64,000 bases of DNA from Falsiroseomonas ponticola (GTDB taxonomy: Bacteria; Pseudomonadota; Alphaproteobacteria; Acetobacterales; Acetobacteraceae): assembly GCF_016805305.1 (NCBI RefSeq), contig NZ_JAERQN010000010.1, forward strand, positions 124,001-188,000. Reading direction: 5' to 3'. The notes beneath the pieces were generated by a model. It saw only the letters and a program-made list of their open reading frames with translations. It made no database searches and was not told the origin of the DNA. The translations under genes were made by a program, and so were the position numbers. Positions 50,477 through 58,882 of this stretch are shown one piece after another (positions within the stretch are counted from its first letter, which is position 1; the number at the start of each line of letters is the position of its first letter).

Positions 50477-52174
50477 TCAGCCGGCGGGGCCGCCCCCATC
50501 CAGGGCGCGGCGGATGCGGCGGGCCAGCTCCGCCCGGCGATAGGGCTTCTGCATCACCGGGAAGCCGTGCGGGCGGATGCCCTCGGCCGCCGCTTCCTCG
50601 CGCGGGTCGATGAAGCCGGTGGAGAGCAGCACCTTCAGGCCGGGGCTGCGGCGCCGCGCTTCCGTCGCCAGGGTGATGCCGTTCATGCCGCCGGGCATCA
50701 CCACGTCGCTGAACAGCAGGTCGTAGCGGCTGCCGGGGGCATCCAGCGCCGCGAGGGCGGAGCGCGCATCCCCCGCCGTCGCCACCTGGTAGCCGAGGTC
50801 GGTCAGCACGCTTTCCGCCAGTTCCAGCACTTCCGCATTGTCGTCCACGATCAGGATGCTCTCTCCGCCGCCGCGGGGTTCCGCCTGGCGCGGCCGGTCG
50901 CCGGCGCGGCCGGGCTGGGCGGCCGCATCGGGCTGCAGGGCGGGGAAGCGCAGCCGCACGGTGGTGCCGCGGCCGGGCTGGCTTTCGATCCGCAGATGGC
51001 CGCCGGATTGCCGGGCGAAGCCATAGACCTGCGCGAGGCCGAGGCCGGAGCCCTGGCCGACATCCTTGGTGGTGAAGAAGGGCTCCGTCACCCGGTCCAG
51101 GATCTCCGGCGCGATGCCGGTGCCGGCATCCTGCACGGCGAGTTCGATGAAGCCGTGGGGGGCGCGCGTCTCCTCATCCGGCCCGGCATCGGCCAGGGCC
51201 TCGGCCTCGCCGATCCGCCGCGTGGCGATCACCACCTCGCCCCGCGCGGGCATGGCGTCCCGCGCGTTGAAGAGCAGGTTGAGCAGCGCGGCTTCGAGTT
51301 GCCCGGCATCGACATGCGCCTGCCCCACCTCCGCCGCCAGGTCGAGGCGGAGGGCGAGGCCGGGGCCGAGGGCGCGGCCCAGCAGGTCCGTCTGGCCCTG
51401 CAGCGTGGCGTTGATGTCGGTCGGGCGGCCTTCCAGGCGCTGGCGCCGGGCGAAGGCGAGCAGCTGGCGCGTCAGCGCCGCGCCGCGGCGGGCGGCTTCC
51501 AGCGCGCCTTCGTGGCGCCGGCGGAAGCGGGGGTTGTCGGAGGCCTCGACCAGCGGGCGCATCATCTCCAGCGACCCCACCACGACCTGCAGCAGGTTGT
51601 TGAAGTCATGCGCGACGCCGCCGGTGAGCTGGCCGAGCGCTTCCAGCCGCTGGGCGCGGCGGGCCGCGGCCTCGGCCTCCCGCCGCCGGGTCACGTCGAG
51701 CTGGCTGCCGAAGAAGTAGAGCAGCTTGCCGTCGGCGCCGAAGACCGGGCTGACGAAGAGGGCGTTCCAGAAGGGCCGGCCATCCTTGCGGTAGTTCAGC
51801 ACCTCCATCGAGACGTCGGTGCGCCCGGCGATGGCGTCGCGGATGGCGGCGACGCTGTCGCGGTCCGTGCCCTCGCCCTGCATGAAGCGGCAGTTGCGGC
51901 CGATGACTTCATCCGCCGCATAGCCCGTCATCTGCTGGAAGGCCTGGTTGGCGAAGACGATGGGGTTGTCCGGCTGGTTGGGGTCCGTGACGATCATCGG
52001 CATGCGCGTCATCTCGACCGCGGCGAAGAAGATGTCGTCGCGGCCGGGGACGGTGGCGCCGGCGGGTGCGCGCGGCGGGTCGAACCGGCGCCCTTCATTG
52101 GCGGTGGCGGCGGGCGCGTCGGCGGGGTCGGGTGGGGAGGAGGGTTTCTGATCCACGGGACGGGCAAAAAGCAT
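50477..52174 (-). CDS. LOV-domain hybrid histidine kinase (blue-light sensor)
   Basis: A 565-residue sensor kinase. Residues about 48-165 are a LOV/PAS domain with the photocycling motif GRNCRFMQG (Cys95) and the flavin contacts NYRKDG.. (Asn127), Asn137 and FGSQLD (Gln158). A HisKA/HATPase kinase follows (His189 in GGVAHDFNNLL; N-box LLNLLFNARDAM; G-box GQGSGLGLAQVYGFARQSGG) and a C-terminal receiver (ILIVDDNAEV; Asp490 in LLFSDVVMPGG). This is a light-activated His kinase. The start codon lies inside the rpoH terminator foot; no ribosome-binding site precedes it. Confidence 0.92.
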   Translation of the reverse strand: MLFARPVDQKPSSPPDPADAPAATANEGRRFDPPRAPAGATVPGRDDIFFAAVEMTRMPMIVTDPNQPDNPIVFANQAFQQMTGYAADEVIGRNCRFMQGEGTDRDSVAAIRDAIAGRTDVSMEVLNYRKDGRPFWNALFVSPVFGADGKLLYFFGSQLDVTRRREAEAAARRAQRLEALGQLTGGVAHDFNNLLQVVVGSLEMMRPLVEASDNPRFRRRHEGALEAARRGAALTRQLLAFARRQRLEGRPTDINATLQGQTDLLGRALGPGLALRLDLAAEVGQAHVDAGQLEAALLNLLFNARDAMPARGEVVIATRRIGEAEALADAGPDEETRAPHGFIELAVQDAGTGIAPEILDRVTEPFFTTKDVGQGSGLGLAQVYGFARQSGGHLRIESQPGRGTTVRLRFPALQPDAAAQPGRAGDRPRQAEPRGGGESILIVDDNAEVLELAESVLTDLGYQVATAGDARSALAALDAPGSRYDLLFSDVVMPGGMNGITLATEARRRSPGLKVLLSTGFIDPREEAAAEGIRPHGFPVMQKPYRRAELARRIRRALDGGGPAG

Positions 52175-52205
52175 GACGCCCGGCGGGGGTTCCGCCGGGC
52201 GTCAT
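52173..52205 (-). terminator. Rho-independent terminator of rpoH
   Basis: On the minus strand a perfect 14-bp stem (ATGACGCCCGGCGG and CCGCCGGGCGTCAT, loop 5 bases) is followed by GCTTTTTG. It ends the rpoH message, and its 3' foot contains the ATG of the LOV kinase. Confidence 0.85.
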
Positions 52206-52267
52206 ACCTTTGTCGCGAGAGATGCGCGGCGGGAATGGCGGGGGCCCGAAAAACCCGACCCCCGGCG

Positions 52268-52359
52268 TCAACTGACCGCGAGGCGCCGCCTCAGCCGGCC
52301 GCGAGCCGCTGCCTCAGCCGGCCGCGAGCCGCTGCCTCAGCTGACCGCGAGCCTCTGCT
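52268..52359. repeat. Four 23-bp tandem repeats at the rpoH 3' end
   Basis: Units at 52268-52290, 52291-52313, 52314-52336 and 52337-52359 repeat a TCAGC(C/T)G(G/A)CCGCGAGCC(G/T)CTGC core. The two middle units are identical. The rightmost unit is the end of rpoH including its stop; each unit carries a TGA. Three shifts of 23 bp keep frame, so a read-through would end at the last copy. Confidence 0.95.
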
Positions 52360-53218
52360 CGACGATCTGCGTCTTCATGCTCTTCTGCAGCTTCTCGAAG
52401 GCGCGGACCTCGATCTGGCGGACGCGTTCGCGGCTGATGTTGTACTGCTGCGACAGCTCCTCCAGCGTCGTCGGCTCGTCCTTCAGGCGCCGCTCGATCA
52501 GGATGTGGCGTTCCCGGTCGTTCAGCGTCTTCAGCGCCTCGCCCAGCAGCTGGCGGCGGTTCGACATGTCCTGCCGGTCCGCGAGCTCCGTCTCCTGGCT
52601 CTCGCTGTCATCGACCAGCCAGTCCTGCCATTCGCCGTCCGAATCCGCGCGGACCGGGGCGTTGAGGCTGTTGTCCGGGGAGGCCAGGCGGCGGTTCATG
52701 GAGACCACGTCCTGCTCCGGCACCTGGAGCACGCGGGCGATCTTCTCGACCTGCTCGGGCTTCAGGTCGCCATCCTCCAGCGCCGCCATCTGGCCCTTCA
52801 GCCGGCGGAGGTTGAAGAACAGCTTCTTCTGCGCGGCCGTCGTCCCCATCTTCACCAGCGACCAGCTGTGGAGGATGTATTCCTGGATGGCGGCGCGGAT
52901 CCACCACATGGCGTAGGTCGCCAGGCGGAAGCCGCGATCCGGGTCGAAGCGCTTGACGGCCTGCATCATGCCGACATTGCCTTCCGAGATCAGCTCACCC
53001 ACCGGCAGGCCGTAGCCGCGGTAGCCCATGGCGATCTTGGCGACGAGGCGGAGATGCGAGGTGACGAGGCGATGGGCGGATTGTTCGTCGCCCTCGTCCT
53101 TCCAACGCTTGGAGAGGGCGTATTCCTCGTCCGGCGTCAGCATCGGGAACTTGCGGATCTCCTGCAGGTAGCGGGAGAGGTTGCCCTCTGGGGCGATGGG
53201 GATCGACAGGGAAGCCAT
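52337..53218 (-). CDS. rpoH: Heat-shock RNA polymerase sigma factor RpoH (sigma-32)
   Basis: A 293-residue sigma-70-family factor. The RpoH box QKKLFFNLRRLKGQMAAL (about residue 133) is diagnostic. Region 2 is PVGELISEGNVGMMQAVKRF and ATYAMWWIRAAIQEYILHSW; region 4.2 HTH is TLEELSQQYNISRERVRQIE. It directs heat-shock transcription. ATG at 53218 has AGGAGG about ten bases upstream; longer frame upstream is the 5' region. Followed by tandem copies of its own 3' end and a terminator that abuts the LOV kinase gene. Confidence 0.96.
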   Translation of the reverse strand: MASLSIPIAPEGNLSRYLQEIRKFPMLTPDEEYALSKRWKDEGDEQSAHRLVTSHLRLVAKIAMGYRGYGLPVGELISEGNVGMMQAVKRFDPDRGFRLATYAMWWIRAAIQEYILHSWSLVKMGTTAAQKKLFFNLRRLKGQMAALEDGDLKPEQVEKIARVLQVPEQDVVSMNRRLASPDNSLNAPVRADSDGEWQDWLVDDSESQETELADRQDMSNRRQLLGEALKTLNDRERHILIERRLKDEPTTLEELSQQYNISRERVRQIEVRAFEKLQKSMKTQIVEQRLAVS

Positions 53219-53569
53219 GGGAGAACTGCCTCCTATGCCACCGCTGCCCCCCGTGACGGCGGGGCCCGCTGTGGCTGTGCTGTTCCGCCAACGCCGGTCG
53301 GGCCCTCCCTTTCCGCCGACCCCCCGGTCACGACGGGGAGAGGCGCGGTGGGGTGCTCCTGCCTTCCAGGACCCGTCCGCACCATCTGTCGGCACGACGA
53401 TCCCTGGATTCCGGGGCAGGGCACGAAGCGGCACCCACCCGAAGCTGGCGGAGACTGTGTAGCCCCTTGCCGCGGGGCGGGCAAGAAAAACCGACCTGTA
53501 AGGTAGGTTTACGGATGGTAACGCGCCGGTAACAGGGTTCAGGGGGCGTTAACCCCTTGATCGGCCGCG
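53219..53569. other. Intergenic region upstream of rpoH
   Basis: About 350 bp between the rpoH start and the rluD stop, both on the minus strand. The promoter(s) of rpoH should be here; I cannot place a sigma-32 or sigma-70 box confidently. It contains the terminator of rluD (next entry). No coding-like ORF or RNA gene was recognised. Confidence 0.6.
53488..53510 (-). terminator. Rho-independent terminator after rluD
   Basis: On the minus strand AAACCTACCT and AGGTCGGTTT pair (one mismatch) around TAC, followed by a T-run (TTTTTC). This separates rluD from rpoH. Confidence 0.75.
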
Positions 53570-54622
53570 CTAACCGTCGCCCAGCGCGTCCAGCAGCGCC
53601 TGCATGTCGGGCGGCACGGGCGCGGAGAATGTCAGGGACTCGCCCGTCACGGGGTGCCTGAAGCCGAGCGTCGCGGCGTGCAGCGCCTGGCGCGGGAAGG
53701 CCAGCAGCAGGTCCCGCGTGGCCGCGGGCAGGCCCCTGGCGCTGGCGGGCGTGCGCTTCAGATAGACCGGGTCGCCCACGATGGGGTGGCCGATATGCGC
53801 CAGGTGGACGCGGATCTGGTGCGTCCTTCCCGTGGCCAGGCGGCAGCGCAGCAGCGCGCAGCCGGTGCCGAAGCCGCGTTCCGTCCGGTAGCGCGTCAGC
53901 GCGTGCTTGCCCTGGCGCTCCACCACCGCCATCCGCTTGCGGTCGATCGGGTGGCGGCCGATGGGCGCATCGACCTCGCCGCTCGTCGGCGCGGGCAGGC
54001 CCCAGCAGAGCGCCAGGTATTCCCGGTCCAGGTCGCGCGTCGCGAAGGCTTCCGACAGCGCCGTGTGGGCGCGCTCCGACTTGGCGACGACCATGACGCC
54101 GGAGGTGTCCTTGTCCAGCCGATGGACGATGCCGGGCCGCTTCTCCCCCCCGATGCCGGTAAGGTCCTCCGCCGCATGGGCCAGGACGGCGTTGACCAGC
54201 GTGCCGTCCTGGTTGCCGGGGGCGGGGTGCACCACCAGCCCCGCGGGCTTGTCGATGACGATGAGGTGCCGGTCCTCGAACAGGATGGTGAGGGGGATGG
54301 GCTGGGGCTGCGGCGTCGCTGGTTCCGGCGGCGGCAGGCGGAGCGTGTAGGTGGCGCCGGCGCGGATCGCCTCCGACGGGTCGCGCATCACGGCGCCATC
54401 CCGCGTGACCTGCCCGGCTTCCATCAGCGCCTTGACCCGGGACCGCGAGAGACCGCCTATCGCGGCGCCAAGGGCATCCGTGATGAATCGGTCGGCACGG
54501 GTGCCGGCGGCCTCGGCGGGCGCGACGACGCGATGCGTCTCGCCGGTTTCGGGATCGGGCTTCAGGGGGGATTGGGTCGTGGCACTGCTCAAGGCGCTGG
54601 TGATCGGGATGGGGGTGCTCAT
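53570..54622 (-). CDS. rluD: RluD-like pseudouridine synthase
   Basis: A 350-residue RluA/RluD-family enzyme that isomerises uridines in 23S rRNA. An N-terminal S4-like region (SRSRVKALMEAGQVTRDG) precedes the catalytic domain: LIVIDKPAGLVVHPAPGN, GIVHRLDKDTSGVMVVAKSE (catalytic Asp) and TGRTHQIRVHLAHIGHPIVG. The start is uncertain: ATG 54622 overlaps the divergent DUF6476 gene by 44 bp; TTG 54592 overlaps by 14 bp. Function as RluD is favoured over RluC by length and the S4 part; not tested. Confidence 0.92.
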   Translation of the reverse strand: MSTPIPITSALSSATTQSPLKPDPETGETHRVVAPAEAAGTRADRFITDALGAAIGGLSRSRVKALMEAGQVTRDGAVMRDPSEAIRAGATYTLRLPPPEPATPQPQPIPLTILFEDRHLIVIDKPAGLVVHPAPGNQDGTLVNAVLAHAAEDLTGIGGEKRPGIVHRLDKDTSGVMVVAKSERAHTALSEAFATRDLDREYLALCWGLPAPTSGEVDAPIGRHPIDRKRMAVVERQGKHALTRYRTERGFGTGCALLRCRLATGRTHQIRVHLAHIGHPIVGDPVYLKRTPASARGLPAATRDLLLAFPRQALHAATLGFRHPVTGESLTFSAPVPPDMQALLDALGDG

Positions 54623-54854
54623 CGTCGCGGGCACCGTGACGCTGGTTGCGCTGATCGTCCAGCGCGCCGGCGGCGATTCCGGCACGATGCCGCCGCGCGC
54701 GCTGGGCCAGCCGGCAGGGACGCGGATCGTCTCCGTCGCCGGGGCGGAGGGGCGCCTGGCCGTGCTGGTGGCGCGGCCGGACGGGTCGGAACGGGTGCTG
54801 CTGGTGGATGGCCGCAGCGGCCGCGTCGTCGGCGAATTGCGCGCGGCGGAGTGA
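54579..54854 (+). CDS. DUF6476 family small membrane protein
   Basis: A 91-residue protein starting at GTG 54579 with a single hydrophobic segment (LLKALVIGMGVLIVAGTVTLVALIVQ in part, about residues 3-28) and a soluble tail ending SERVLLVDGRSGRVVGELRA. The pattern matches DUF6476, small alphaproteobacterial proteins often encoded divergently next to rluD. Function unknown. It overlaps the presumed rluD start, so the two share a promoter region. A small DUF2256 gene follows after 6 bp. Confidence 0.7.
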   Translation: MALLKALVIGMGVLIVAGTVTLVALIVQRAGGDSGTMPPRALGQPAGTRIVSVAGAEGRLAVLVARPDGSERVLLVDGRSGRVVGELRAAE

Positions 54855-54860
54855 CCGGCG

Positions 54861-55040
54861 ATGGCCCATCGCAAGCCCAGCCTGCCGGAGAAGACCTGCG
54901 CCGCCTGCGGCCGGCCCTTCGCCTGGCGGAAGAAATGGGCGCGGGACTGGGACCAGGTGCGCTTCTGCTCCGACGCCTGCCGGACGGGGCGCTACGAGGC
55001 CGCGAAACAGCGCGGCGGAAAAAGCCGGGGGGCGGCTTGA
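54861..55040 (+). CDS. DUF2256 family protein
   Basis: A 59-residue protein with a Cys-x2-Cys and Cys-x3-Cys arrangement: TCAACGRPFAWRKKWARDWD and VRFCSDACRTGRYEA. This matches DUF2256, a presumed zinc-binding family of unknown function. It starts at ATG 54861 just after the DUF6476 stop and has a basic C-terminal tail. It is probably real, given its close spacing in a plus-strand pair. Confidence 0.85.
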   Translation: MAHRKPSLPEKTCAACGRPFAWRKKWARDWDQVRFCSDACRTGRYEAAKQRGGKSRGAA

Positions 55041-55105
55041 TCGCCCCCGGCCGGGACGCTAGAGAGCGTTCACCGCGGCGCCACGGCGCCTGACGGTTTG
55101 TCTGG

Positions 55106-55181
55106 GTCCCCTTCGTCTAGAGGCCTAGGACACCGCCCTCTCACGGCGGTAACAGGGGTTCGAATCCCCTAGGGGACGCCA
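55106..55181 (+). tRNA. tRNA-Glu (anticodon CTC)
   Basis: A 76-base cloverleaf: acceptor GTCCCCT pairs with AGGGGAC (55171-55177), anticodon stem CCGCC/GGCGG with loop CTCTCAC, so anticodon CTC at 55140-55142; T-arm AGGGG-TTCGAAT-CCCCT; encoded CCA at 55179-55181. Standard tRNA-Glu. No integrase lies nearby. Confidence 0.96.
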
Positions 55182-55207
55182 CACGGCCGCACCGGCCGGC
55201 AGCACCG

Positions 55208-55612
55208 CTACCGCCTCGGGCACCCGGCCTTCGACCAGCCCGCCGCATCCATCGCCCGCCCCACATCATGCCCATGGGCCAGCACCGTCGCGACCACACG
55301 GTTGTGGCTGGCGTGATGCGACAGGATGACCAGCGCGGCGGATTCGGTCCTGCGGCGCAGTTCGAGCCGCGCGGCACTCCACCCGGCCTCGCCCCGCTCC
55401 ACCGTATCCACGCCGCGCAGCCGCACGCGGACCAGCTCGGGCTGGCCGGCGCAATCGGCCGTCAGCGTGTCGCCATCCGCCCAACGGACGGCGCTGCAGG
55501 ACCAGGCCAGGCCGGCGGGATAGGTGGCGGGCGGTTCCCGCCACCGGCAGGCATCGGCCAGCGCGGGCGGCGCGATGAGCAGGAAGAGGGCAAGGCTGCG
55601 GAGGCTGATCAT
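55208..55612 (-). CDS. Exported SNase-like (staphylococcal nuclease fold) protein
   Basis: A 134-residue exported protein with signal MISLRSLALFLLIAPPALAD. The OB-fold core has the SNase features VRWADGDTLTADC and VRVRLRGVDTVERGEAG (position of the R-x-G-D/T-x-E loop), and an HNRVVATVLAHGHDVGRAMD segment resembling the later helix. It is short and some catalytic Arg positions are not clear, so activity is uncertain. Start set by the signal peptide. Convergent with the tRNA gene. Confidence 0.7.
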   Translation of the reverse strand: MISLRSLALFLLIAPPALADACRWREPPATYPAGLAWSCSAVRWADGDTLTADCAGQPELVRVRLRGVDTVERGEAGWSAARLELRRRTESAALVILSHHASHNRVVATVLAHGHDVGRAMDAAGWSKAGCPRR

Positions 55613-55938
55613 GGGTGCAGCGTGACAACGCAGCGATGAAGCCTTCGTTAAGGCGGCGCGCGGGCGCCTGCGGAATCGATGCGCGCCGCGCACCGCCCGT
55701 TGCCGGAACCGCAACGCGCCGTCGCCGGAAGGTGGTGACTTCGAAACAGCGTTGTGCCGGGTTCACGCGGCCATCGCTGCCTGCTTTCGTTGCAGCGCAT
55801 CCGGCATCGGCGCGATGCCGATCGTCGTTGATGCCAGCGGCCACCTTGCGAAGCGGCGTCCAGCGTCCCGCTGGCACGGGCCTTGCTGTTTCGCCTTCTG
55901 CGCGGGTGCCATCGCCCGCTGCAGGGGAAGGGTTCCGC
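55613..55938. other. Intergenic region upstream of the LLM oxidoreductase
   Basis: About 326 bp without a supported gene. It contains a hairpin CGGCATCG-GCG-CGATGCCG (55802-55820). An in-frame extension of the LLM gene runs through here but its composition (Arg-rich, no family similarity) argues against it. Promoter elements cannot be placed with confidence. Confidence 0.6.
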
Positions 55939-57276
55939 ATGGCGCCTCGCATGCACCTCGCGCTCGACCTGTCGATGACGCATCTCGACGGCCGATGGCG
56001 CAGCGCCGGGTCCTGGGTGAACAGCCTCTATCCCGATCCCGCGGTGTTCGAGGAGATCGCGCGTATTGCGGAGCGCGGCTGCATCGACATGCTGTTCTTC
56101 GGCGACGGCACCGGCATTCCCAGCACCTGGAAGGGGTCGGAGGAGGATGCGGTGCGCTGGGGCATCGGCTGGCCGCGCCAGGACATGTCCCCCTATATCG
56201 CGCTGATGGCCCGCGCCACGAAGCATATCGGCTTCGGCCTCACCTACGCCTCCACCTTCATGCATCCCTTCTACGTCGCGCGGCTGCTGAATTCGCTGGA
56301 CCACGTCACGGGCGGGCGCATCGCCTTCAACGTCATCACCTCCACCCGCCGGGCCGATGCCGCCAATTACGGCTTCGATGAGCTGATGGAGCACAATGCC
56401 CGCTATGAGCGGATGGAAGAGGTCATCGATGTCTGCAAGGGTTTGTGGCGCAGCATCGATGCGGACGCCTTCCAGTGGGACCGCGAGAGCGGCGTGGTGG
56501 CGGACCCCGCGAAGGTGCGGCCGATCCATCACGATGGCCGCTTCTTCAAGGTGCGCGGGCCGCTTTCCGTGGTGCCTTCGCCGCAGATCGAGCCGGTGCT
56601 GATCCAGGCCGGCGGGTCGCCGCGCGGCATCCAGGCCAGCGCCTATTTCGCCGAGCATGTCTTCGCCGCGGGCCCGCCACTGCCGCAGAAGCAGAAGCAT
56701 CGCGCGGCGCTGGATGCGGCGCTGGTGAAGCAGGGCCGGGATCCGTCCAAGGTCGGCATCCTGTTCTCCACGCCGCTGATCGTCGCGGAGACGGAGAGCG
56801 AGGCGCGCGCGCGGAAGGAGAAGCTGCTGGCGATGATCCCGCCGGAGGGGGTGGGCGCCTATCTCTCCCACAACATCGGCTACGATTTCTCGAAGCTGCC
56901 AGCACGCTTCAAGCCGGCGGAGCTGAACAAGGCGATCGCGGCGACCGGCGCCTCGCCCATGGGCCTGCTGCACCAGCTGGTGCTGGCCCATGGCGAGGAC
57001 CTGGAGATGACGCCCGAGGAGTTCTTCCAGCACGGGTTGCGCAGCGCGACGGGCTATGACCGCACCTTCGCCGGCGATGCCCGCCAGGTCGCGGATTACC
57101 TGGAAGGTGAGTTCGACGGCGCCGGCCAGCGCGGCGGCTTCATGGTCTCCCACCCCCAGGCGACGCCGCGGGACACGCTGAACCTGGTGGATTTCCTGGT
57201 GCCGGAGTTGCAGCGCCGCGGGCGGCTGCGCAGGCGCTACGAGGGCAAGACGCTGCGCGACAACCTGCTGGCCTGA
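55939..57276 (+). CDS. LLM-class FMN-dependent monooxygenase (NtaA/SnaA/DszA type)
   Basis: A 445-residue bacterial luciferase-like monooxygenase of the nitrilotriacetate monooxygenase group. Typical segments: VFEEIARIAERGCIDMLFFG, GFGLTYASTFMHPFYVARLL, NVITSTRRADAANYGFDEL and VLIQAGGSPRGIQASAYFAE. The ATG at 55939 has GGGGAAGGG upstream. It needs reduced FMN from a partner reductase not in the window. It is the first gene of a unit with a Dpp-type ABC importer, indicating that imported compound(s) are oxidised; substrate could be sulfur- or amine-containing. Confidence 0.9.
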   Translation: MAPRMHLALDLSMTHLDGRWRSAGSWVNSLYPDPAVFEEIARIAERGCIDMLFFGDGTGIPSTWKGSEEDAVRWGIGWPRQDMSPYIALMARATKHIGFGLTYASTFMHPFYVARLLNSLDHVTGGRIAFNVITSTRRADAANYGFDELMEHNARYERMEEVIDVCKGLWRSIDADAFQWDRESGVVADPAKVRPIHHDGRFFKVRGPLSVVPSPQIEPVLIQAGGSPRGIQASAYFAEHVFAAGPPLPQKQKHRAALDAALVKQGRDPSKVGILFSTPLIVAETESEARARKEKLLAMIPPEGVGAYLSHNIGYDFSKLPARFKPAELNKAIAATGASPMGLLHQLVLAHGEDLEMTPEEFFQHGLRSATGYDRTFAGDARQVADYLEGEFDGAGQRGGFMVSHPQATPRDTLNLVDFLVPELQRRGRLRRRYEGKTLRDNLLA

Positions 57277-57285
57277 AGGACGGAC

Positions 57286-58881
57286 ATGATGACCGAGCTC
57301 CGCTTCCCCCGCCGCGCGGCCCTGCTGGGTGGTGCCGCGCTGGCCTATCACGGCGGCCCGGCCGCCGCGCAGGAAACGCCGCGGCGCGGCGGCACCGTGA
57401 CGGTGCAGGTCGCCGGCGATCCGCGCTTCCTGATGCCCGCGCTGCGCGGCAGCTTCAACATCACCAACCTCGCCGCCAAGGTGGTGGAGCCGCTGGTGGA
57501 CCTGGACGGCGAGGGCCAGCCGCAGGGACGGCTCGCCACCGCGTGGGAGAGCACGCCCGATGGCCTGGCCATCACCTTCCGGCTGCGGGATGGCGTGAAG
57601 TGGCATGACGGAAAGCCCTTCACCTCGGCCGATGTGCAGTTCAGCGCCATGGAGATGTGGCGCCGCGTGCAGAACTACGGGACCATCGTCTTCCGCAACC
57701 TGGTCGCGGTGGACACGCCCGATGCGCTGACGGCGATCTTCCGGTTCAGCAAGCCGATGCCGCTTCGGCTGATGCTCTATGCCGGGACGGAGCTGTCCTA
57801 TGTCGCGCCGCGGCACCTCTACGAAGGCACGGATTTCTTCGCCAACCCCGTGAACACCGCGCCCATCGGCACCGGGCCCTTCCGCTTCGTGAACTACACG
57901 GCCGGCCAGCATGTGATCGTGGAGCGCAACCCCGATTACTGGGACGCAGGAAAACCCTATATCGACCGCATCATCACGCGCTTCATCGCGGACCCCGCGG
58001 CGGCGACGGCGGCGGTGGAATCCGGCGCGGTGGACCTCAGCCTCTTCTCCGGCCTGCCGCGCACGGATCTGGTGCGGCTGTCGCGGGAAGCGCGGTTCCG
58101 CGTCTCCCAGAAGGGGAACGAGGCGAATTCCATCGGCAACACGCTCTGCTTCAACCACCGCAAGCCGGAATTGCAGGATGTGCGGGTGCGGCGCGCCTTC
58201 GCGCATGCCATCGACGTCAATTTCTACGTCCGCAGCTTCCTGCTCGGCCTCGGCAGGCGGGGGCTCGGGCTACAGCCCAGCTTCTCCGCCTTCTATTTCG
58301 GCGACCTGACGGATTATCCCTTCGATGCGCGGCGCGCGGAGGCGTTGCTGGACGAGGCCGGGTACCGCCGCGGCCAGGGCGGCATCCGCATGACGCTGCG
58401 CATGACCAGCACGAATGGCGACGATGCCGTGCGCTTCGCGACGTTCGTGCAGCAATCGCTGGCCCGCATCGGCGTGCGCATCACCATCACCACCTATGAC
58501 AGCGCGGGCTACCTCGCCAACGTCATGCGCGACTGGAACTTCGACCTGACGGGGGAGACCATCGGCTTCCGCAACGACCCGCAGATCAGCACCACCGTCT
58601 TCCTGCGATCCGGCCAGCCGCGCGGCGTGCCCTGGAGCAACCAGTGGGGCTGGGAATCCCCGGCCATGGACGCGCTGATCGATGCGGCGGCGGAGGCGGT
58701 GGACCCGGATCGCCGCCGCGCGCTGTATCGCGAGCTGGGGGAAATGGTGATGCAGGAACTGCCGATGTGGCTGGCGATCGAGCAGGTCTATACCTCCGTC
58801 GCCGCGGTGAAGCTGCGCAACGACCATAACAACCCGCGCTGGACGGGCAGCCACTGGTCCGACCTCTGGATCGCGGCCTGA
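57286..58881 (+). CDS. ABC transporter substrate-binding protein, peptide/nickel type (DppA-like)
   Basis: A 531-residue family 5 solute-binding protein. Signal region PRRAALLGGAALAYHGGPAA is Tat-like, then the GGTVTVQV start of the mature domain. Motifs: VKWHDGKPFTSADVQFSAME, YVAPRHLYEGTDFFANPVNT and GTGPFRFVNYTAGQHVIVE. It delivers its ligand to DppB/C. Starts 9 bp after the LLM gene (two adjacent ATGs). Confidence 0.92.
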   Translation: MMTELRFPRRAALLGGAALAYHGGPAAAQETPRRGGTVTVQVAGDPRFLMPALRGSFNITNLAAKVVEPLVDLDGEGQPQGRLATAWESTPDGLAITFRLRDGVKWHDGKPFTSADVQFSAMEMWRRVQNYGTIVFRNLVAVDTPDALTAIFRFSKPMPLRLMLYAGTELSYVAPRHLYEGTDFFANPVNTAPIGTGPFRFVNYTAGQHVIVERNPDYWDAGKPYIDRIITRFIADPAAATAAVESGAVDLSLFSGLPRTDLVRLSREARFRVSQKGNEANSIGNTLCFNHRKPELQDVRVRRAFAHAIDVNFYVRSFLLGLGRRGLGLQPSFSAFYFGDLTDYPFDARRAEALLDEAGYRRGQGGIRMTLRMTSTNGDDAVRFATFVQQSLARIGVRITITTYDSAGYLANVMRDWNFDLTGETIGFRNDPQISTTVFLRSGQPRGVPWSNQWGWESPAMDALIDAAAEAVDPDRRRALYRELGEMVMQELPMWLAIEQVYTSVAAVKLRNDHNNPRWTGSHWSDLWIAA

Positions 58882-58882
58882 G

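Noticed and set aside
55106..55181. tRNA-Glu as an integration site
   Set aside because: No integrase, no direct repeat of the tRNA end and no composition change beside it.
55615..55938. N-terminal extension of the LLM monooxygenase
   Set aside because: The extension is Arg-rich without family similarity; a strong ribosome-binding site precedes ATG 55939.
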